Source: an uncultured Bacilli bacterium | GTDB lineage: Bacteria > Bacillota_I > Bacilli_A > RF39 > UBA660 | Length of the DNA: 17,737 nucleotides | Assembly (NCBI GenBank): GCA_910586295.1 | Contig: CAJUGE010000105.1 | Span: 1-17,737 of the forward strand | Direction: 5' to 3' | Part shown: positions 14,295 to 17,737 of the stretch, piece by piece | Numbering within the stretch: position 1 is the first letter of the stretch | How the letters are laid out: the number at the start of each line of letters is the position of its first letter | The notes under the pieces: model-generated | What the model was told of the DNA's origin: nothing | Databases searched by the model: none | Seen by the model: the letters and a program-made list of their open reading frames with translations, nothing else | Made by a program: the position numbers and the translations under genes

Positions 14295-15208
14295 TAAAAT
14301 ATTCTTGTCCCATTTACTATTGGATGTAAACTTCTTATTTTAACTTTTGGTAGTTCTATATCTGTTATTTCTTCTACTTTTACACTTTCGAATTTTAAAA
14401 TTAATGAACTTAGTTCTTCATCATTTATTCCTTTAAGTACTGAAAATAATTCTTCTTCAGTATAGGAATATAATTCATCATATAAAATATATTTTCTATT
14501 TATTGCTAATTTAGTAATTTGAGCAAGTAGTTGCATCATATAATTATCTTCCCTAGAATGACAATAAATATCAATACTTTTACTAACTTCTAAAACTTTT
14601 CTAGCGATACTTAATGACCTAAATCCTATTTCTTCTTCATTACTTTCATTTATGTAAACTGTCATATCTCGTACGATTCTTGTAATATCTTCTTTACTTA
14701 TGTTTTTGGTCCAACCAATTCCAGTTAATATGACACCGTCGATTCTATCAGCACAAACTTTTGGTCTGTCATTATCAACGATAGGATATCTTTTAAAATC
14801 TATAATATCATTAATATTTATACTATCTTCTTTTAAACATTTTAGTAAATATCTATCTTTTCTTAGTATATTTTCCGTATATTCTTCTGTACTTTCTTGT
14901 TTCTCATAATCTTCATTCATATAATCTATTACGTGTGAAAAACAAGGAGAAGCAATATCATGAAATAGGCCTGCTAGTGTGGCAGTTTTATTTCTAGTTA
15001 ATTTATAAACTATTAAACTTACTGTAATTGAATGGTCATATCTACTAATATGTTCTCTAAAATTATATATGTCTTTTGATGCATAATCCATTCCACAAAA
15101 ATAGCCAACTTTTTTTAATCTTAATAATGATGGAGTTTCTAAATATTTAATAAGAAAATCTGGAAGAGCCAAATAGTCTAATTCTTCTAAATAATGTTGC
15201 AGATACAT
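14294..15208 (-). CDS. HD-domain phosphohydrolase (YwfO/dNTPase-like)
   Basis: HD proteins of this shape are metal-dependent phosphohydrolases; close relatives include deoxynucleotide triphosphohydrolases and YwfO-like proteins. The metal ligands are His59 in YDHSITVS, His83-Asp84 in AGLFHDIASP and Asp154 in CADRIDG. His92 in CFSHVID also fits the dNTPase-type layout in which FSH follows the HD pair. The 304 residues are shorter than SAMHD1-type or Dgt enzymes (400 or more), so assignment to a substrate is open. The GAAGGTGA site before ATG 15208 is good. An extended -10 promoter lies about 30 bases upstream at the edge of the IS target duplication, and a terminator follows the stop, so it seems to be its own unit. 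Its neighbour is a PRPP synthase gene, which loosely supports a nucleotide-related role. Confidence 0.88.
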   Translation of the reverse strand: MYLQHYLEELDYLALPDFLIKYLETPSLLRLKKVGYFCGMDYASKDIYNFREHISRYDHSITVSLIVYKLTRNKTATLAGLFHDIASPCFSHVIDYMNEDYEKQESTEEYTENILRKDRYLLKCLKEDSININDIIDFKRYPIVDNDRPKVCADRIDGVILTGIGWTKNISKEDITRIVRDMTVYINESNEEEIGFRSLSIARKVLEVSKSIDIYCHSREDNYMMQLLAQITKLAINRKYILYDELYSYTEEELFSVLKGINDEELSSLILKFESVKVEEITDIELPKVKIRSLHPIVNGTRIF

Positions 15209-15235
15209 AAGTCACCTTCTTTCATCATTTCTTTT

Positions 15236-15241
15236 ATTATA
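15236..15241 (-). promoter_or_regulatory. Extended -10 promoter of the HD-domain gene
   Basis: TGTTATAAT is an extended -10 element about 28 bases upstream of the start codon. No strong -35 box is present. All but its last base lies within the 85-bp duplication, so the promoter survives next to the inserted IS. The other copy reads TGTTATAAC, whose C comes from the IS end. Confidence 0.4.
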
Positions 15242-15321
15242 ACATATTTTTTATAATACAAAAGAACATAATAATTTTATATGCTATTTTTTCAAAAAAT
15301 AGAAAAAGAAACCTAAGTTTA
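15237..15321. repeat. 85-bp target-site duplication, copy A
   Basis: Identical over 85 bases to 17399-17483; the two copies touch the two IS ends directly. It contains the HD gene's promoter region and an AT-only palindrome CTATTTTTTCAAAAAATAG (15284-15302), perhaps the terminator of the Fic gene. Confidence 0.93.
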
Positions 15322-15335
15322 CCCGAGTTTTACAG
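15322..15335. repeat. Left terminal inverted repeat of the IS
   Basis: CCCGAGTTTTACAG, a perfect reverse complement of the 14 bases at the other end. Pairing stops at the fifteenth base. Confidence 0.93.
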
Positions 15336-15345
15336 ATGATAAACT

Positions 15346-15388
15346 TAAAAACCATCACTTTTCCCTGTATTTATAGGGATTTGTGATG
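15346..15388 (-). terminator. Terminator behind the IS transposase
   Basis: CATCAC pairs with GTGATG (15383-15388 and 15353-15358), and TCCCT pairs with AGGGA inside, followed by GUUUUU in the minus-strand RNA. The plus strand also ends in a T-rich run, so it may act in both directions and shield the HD gene from transposase transcripts. Confidence 0.85.
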
Positions 15389-15413
15389 ATTTTATTTGAC
15401 TATTGAGTTTAAG

Positions 15414-17276
15414 TCACATAAAGATTCCTTTATTCAGTACATTTTTAAATCTATCTATCTTATCTATTGATGTTAAATCAGGCATTTCTAATCCAATAGA
15501 TTTAACAATTTTTTCTATCTCACTCTTTGGTGTGCTAATTAAACAAGTTCCTTTTTTATCACTGCATGCTTTAAATTCATTTAATGCTTCCTTAATCTTT
15601 TCTGCTGTTATTCCTTGTTCCCATCCATCTACATTTAATGTGGATTTTTTTTCATATTTTAATATCTTATATTGTACTATTCTTATTATTGTAAGAGCTA
15701 TAAAACATATCAGAAAATGTGCTTTTATATGTTCTTCTAACCATACATAAATAGGTCTTCCTTCTAAATCACTTTTTATTATTCTAAATGAATCTTCTAT
15801 TCTTGATAAACCATGATATCTATTTATTAACTCTTTATCATCTTCTTCTATTTCTGATGTTACTATGGAATAGAATCCCATAGTTTCTTTATATTTATTT
15901 AGTTTTTCATCTAAGAAAACTATTACTTTTTCAGGATGAATTACTTCCCCAGTTTCTTTGTCTATATCTACCGTTTTAATAAATTGTTGTGATTTTTTCT
16001 CTTTATCTTTTAGTTTATCTGGATGTTCTTTACAAGATTCTAAATATTCAATGAACTTTTTATTTTGATGTACTTCTTTTTCATAATGTTTTTTGCTCCA
16101 ATAAATTATTTCTTTCTCTTTGATTTTCTTTTTTGATTTAGTTCCATCTTCATTCTTATAAGTTAGTTCTATTTCATTAATTCTTGATTTATATTTGAAT
16201 ACTACTTGTCCAAGTGAATTATTGATTTCTACATAATCACTATTATCAAGTGCCCATAGACCCATCTTTTTCCAACTCTTTTTAACGCTTTTACTTACTA
16301 TATATCCATTACCTTTATCGACTATTAAATATTTATTTTCTTGAGTGTTCATACCATTATCAGCTACTACTATAATACGACCTAAATCCATTTCGTCTAC
16401 ATCATTCTCAAGAACATTTTTAAATGTAGTTTTATCTTGGGTATTACCTGGAAATAACTTATGTGATACTGGTATACCATTGTTATCTATAAATAATCCC
16501 ATTTGTACTATAGGTTCTTTTTTACCTTCCTTAGATACACCTTTTTTTCTAAAGCCTTTCTTTACTATAATAGGTTCTCCTTTTTCATCTTTAACTATTT
16601 CATTGTTTTCATCAAGCTCATAAACATCATCATCACCATACATAGTTTCAAAATAGTAGTTAGTTACATCATAATAGGTAAGATTAGTAACTCTTCCTAT
16701 AGATGAATTTTTGATTTTAGTATTCATTCTATTTTGTATTTGTTTTGAGTATTTATCTAATACATCTAAGCATCTATAAATAGTTTGTTCATCTTCATGA
16801 GTAGTCACTTGAAATAAATATTTATCTTTATTTTCAAAAGTTTTTTTCTTGCTTTGAGGTTCTAATATTCTTCCAAATACAAAGAGTTTAACTAAACCAT
16901 TTAAATCATATTCTATCTTAGAATTTGCCTTCACTTGATTTAAGAACTGATTAATTCCAAGACTATTATAAATACTTTGGAGAAACAAATAACCTATATT
17001 TTTTAATTCAATGTAATTATTGTCTCCTTCAATTTCAAAAGTCTTCTTAACAGGTAAATTATAATAATAGGTAATGCCATCAAAATCAATTTCACCATTT
17101 TTAAATTTTTCTCTAAACCTTTTCAAGAATTCAGGCTTACCATCGTCAAATTTAGAAAGAGGGCCTAAATTTTTAATAACAAATTTCTTTTGTTTGTTAA
17201 TGTCCTTAACATATCTAGATTCTGCTAGTCTTAGATATGGTTTACCATTGTTTTTAACACATTCGATATGAGGCAT
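15414..17276 (-). CDS. IS1634-family transposase (IS4-type DDE)
   Basis: This DDE transposase moves the surrounding element by cutting and joining its ends. The catalytic triad is clear: Asp203 in TYYDVTNYYFE, Asp306 in VVADNGMN and Glu494 in YHGLSRIEDSFRIIKSDLEG, with the Y-(2)-R region typical of IS4-like families. HIKAHFLICFIALTI (516-530) is the usual hydrophobic segment after the last motif. At 620 residues it is full length, with no frameshift or internal stop, so it is probably active. ATG 17276 is chosen because AAAGGAG lies 8 bases before it. The frame stays open 20 codons upstream, but that stretch is AT-rich noncoding DNA without a binding site. Transcription could come from its own weak promoter near TTGCCT, or from outside, though a hairpin at 17344-17356 guards against the latter. 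Confidence 0.95.
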   Translation of the reverse strand: MPHIECVKNNGKPYLRLAESRYVKDINKQKKFVIKNLGPLSKFDDGKPEFLKRFREKFKNGEIDFDGITYYYNLPVKKTFEIEGDNNYIELKNIGYLFLQSIYNSLGINQFLNQVKANSKIEYDLNGLVKLFVFGRILEPQSKKKTFENKDKYLFQVTTHEDEQTIYRCLDVLDKYSKQIQNRMNTKIKNSSIGRVTNLTYYDVTNYYFETMYGDDDVYELDENNEIVKDEKGEPIIVKKGFRKKGVSKEGKKEPIVQMGLFIDNNGIPVSHKLFPGNTQDKTTFKNVLENDVDEMDLGRIIVVADNGMNTQENKYLIVDKGNGYIVSKSVKKSWKKMGLWALDNSDYVEINNSLGQVVFKYKSRINEIELTYKNEDGTKSKKKIKEKEIIYWSKKHYEKEVHQNKKFIEYLESCKEHPDKLKDKEKKSQQFIKTVDIDKETGEVIHPEKVIVFLDEKLNKYKETMGFYSIVTSEIEEDDKELINRYHGLSRIEDSFRIIKSDLEGRPIYVWLEEHIKAHFLICFIALTIIRIVQYKILKYEKKSTLNVDGWEQGITAEKIKEALNEFKACSDKKGTCLISTPKSEIEKIVKSIGLEMPDLTSIDKIDRFKNVLNKGIFM

Positions 17277-17333
17277 ATAAATCGCTCCTTTATATATTAT
17301 GTATCTTACGTATATATAATATATAAATAAAGG

Positions 17334-17356
17334 CAAAAGAAAAGCCTTTTTAAGGC
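17334..17356 (-). terminator. Small intrinsic terminator near the right IS end, upstream of the transposase
   Basis: GCCTT-AAA-AAGGC (17344-17356) followed by UUUUCUUUUG in the RNA. It would stop transcripts entering the IS from outside, a known way for insertion sequences to limit transposase expression. Confidence 0.6.
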
Positions 17357-17384
17357 AATAAAATACATTTTTTTAATTAAATAA

Positions 17385-17398
17385 CTGTAAAACTCGGG
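17385..17398. repeat. Right terminal inverted repeat of the IS
   Basis: CTGTAAAACTCGGG, an exact inverted match to 15322-15335; the 85-bp target duplication begins at the next base. Confidence 0.93.
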
Positions 17399-17483
17399 TT
17401 ATAACATATTTTTTATAATACAAAAGAACATAATAATTTTATATGCTATTTTTTCAAAAAATAGAAAAAGAAACCTAAGTTTA
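17399..17483. repeat. 85-bp target-site duplication, copy B
   Basis: Exact copy of 15237-15321, joined to the right IS end. It begins four bases behind the Fic gene's stop codon in transcription order and carries the same AT palindrome at 17446-17464. Confidence 0.93.
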
Positions 17484-17487
17484 TCTC

Positions 17488-17737
17488 TTAAGCTTCTTCT
17501 GTTTCTTCTACATCTTCAGCATTTTTGTCTTCACTCAAAAAATATTCTACTAACTTTGTGTAATTATCTTGACTATTTAGGCAGGTGTCTAGTAAATAGC
17601 CTTTTTCATTGTGAAGTTGATATTCTTTAAGTCCTCTTATGTAGAAATCTTTGTTTCTATCTTCAATATAGAATGGCATTATATCATTAGTCAAACATTC
17701 TCTAAACATAATCATTCTGCCTACTCTGCCATTTCCA
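17488..17737 (-). CDS. Fic-domain protein, C-terminal part (runs off the right edge)
   Basis: Fic enzymes usually transfer AMP or a related nucleotide group to proteins. The frame is open to the window edge. The first visible residues are GNGRVGR, which is the second half of the Fic active-site motif HPFxxGNGRxxR. MIMFRECLTNDIMPFYIED and YIRGLKEY then match the C-terminal region of Fic-family proteins, whose usual text is FYYRGL-EW. GYLLDTCLNSQDNY corresponds to the GYLTDTCL-AQD segment. The tail is very acidic (EDVEETEEA). The gene ends intact at 17488; the start, the catalytic histidine and any inhibitory helix lie outside the window. The IS landed just behind it without damage. Confidence 0.85.
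   Translation of the reverse strand, partial: GNGRVGRMIMFRECLTNDIMPFYIEDRNKDFYIRGLKEYQLHNEKGYLLDTCLNSQDNYTKLVEYFLSEDKNAEDVEETEEA

Larger units (their letters stand above)
15322..17398 (-). mobile_element. Complete IS1634-family insertion sequence (2077 bp)
   Basis: The element is bounded by perfect 14-base inverted repeats CCCGAGTTTTACAG (15322-15335) and CTGTAAAACTCGGG (17385-17398). It carries one intact transposase gene, a strong terminator behind it and a short protective terminator before it. An exact 85-bp direct repeat flanks it. Unusually long and variable target duplications are a reported property of IS1634 from Mycoplasma mycoides. The identical duplicated flanks point to a fairly recent insertion, between the Fic gene (five bases past its stop) and the HD gene, with no gene broken. 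Confidence 0.95.

Noticed and set aside
15403..15750. A plus-strand protein-coding frame overlapping the transposase end
   Set aside because: It lies opposite the well-supported transposase gene, has no binding site and shows no recognisable protein features; the same holds for the other plus-strand frames (for example at 841-1050, 9961-10155 and 16345-16623).
17277..17336. Twenty additional N-terminal residues on the transposase
   Set aside because: They come from AT-rich noncoding DNA, whereas ATG 17276 has a strong binding site and begins the family's normal N-terminus.

Overview
This window is AT-rich bacterial DNA in which every credible gene reads leftward (minus strand). It looks like a low-GC member of the Bacillota. 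Signs of this are strong Shine-Dalgarno (SD) sites, TTGACA/TATAAT promoters, a T-box riboswitch, and the order recD2 - small glycine-zipper protein - AI-2E-type permease - T-box, which resembles the recD2(yrrC)-yrzQ-yrrI-alaS block of Bacillus as I remember it. UGA is used as a stop. I cannot fix the genus.

In transcription order, from right to left: the 3' part of a Fic-domain gene enters at the right edge, cut inside the GNGRxxR motif. Five bases past its stop lies a complete IS1634-type insertion sequence (15322-17398) with 14-bp perfect inverted repeats, flanked by an exact 85-bp duplication of the target. Then come an HD-domain phosphohydrolase with its own terminator, a divergent PRPP synthase with a consensus promoter and terminator, and a DHH/DHHA2 phosphoesterase of the PpaC/PPX1 type. 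A short gene resembling an AbiEii-type nucleotidyltransferase without its N-terminal catalytic part follows, then recD2, an AAA/DUF4143 ATPase, a membrane protein, a 52-residue protein and the AI-2E-family permease.

The left third is the most unusual. A complete T-box leader, whose specifier I read as GCU (alanine), sits where alaS is expected. The gene directly behind it is instead a deoxynucleoside-monophosphate-kinase-like P-loop protein. An AlbA_2/ATPase/winged-helix protein with its own promoter follows, and only then a short AlaRS (582 residues, no C-terminal DHHA1/C-Ala region) that overlaps rlmN by 8 bases. An exact 53-bp direct repeat occupies the gap upstream of this alaS. A coiled-coil protein of unknown function with a good promoter ends the window.

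The main points for follow-up are the alanine T-box separated from alaS, the short AlaRS, three 23-bp tandem repeats just upstream of the DUF4143 gene promoter, the 85-bp IS target duplication that keeps the HD gene's promoter, and the N-terminally reduced AbiEii-like gene.
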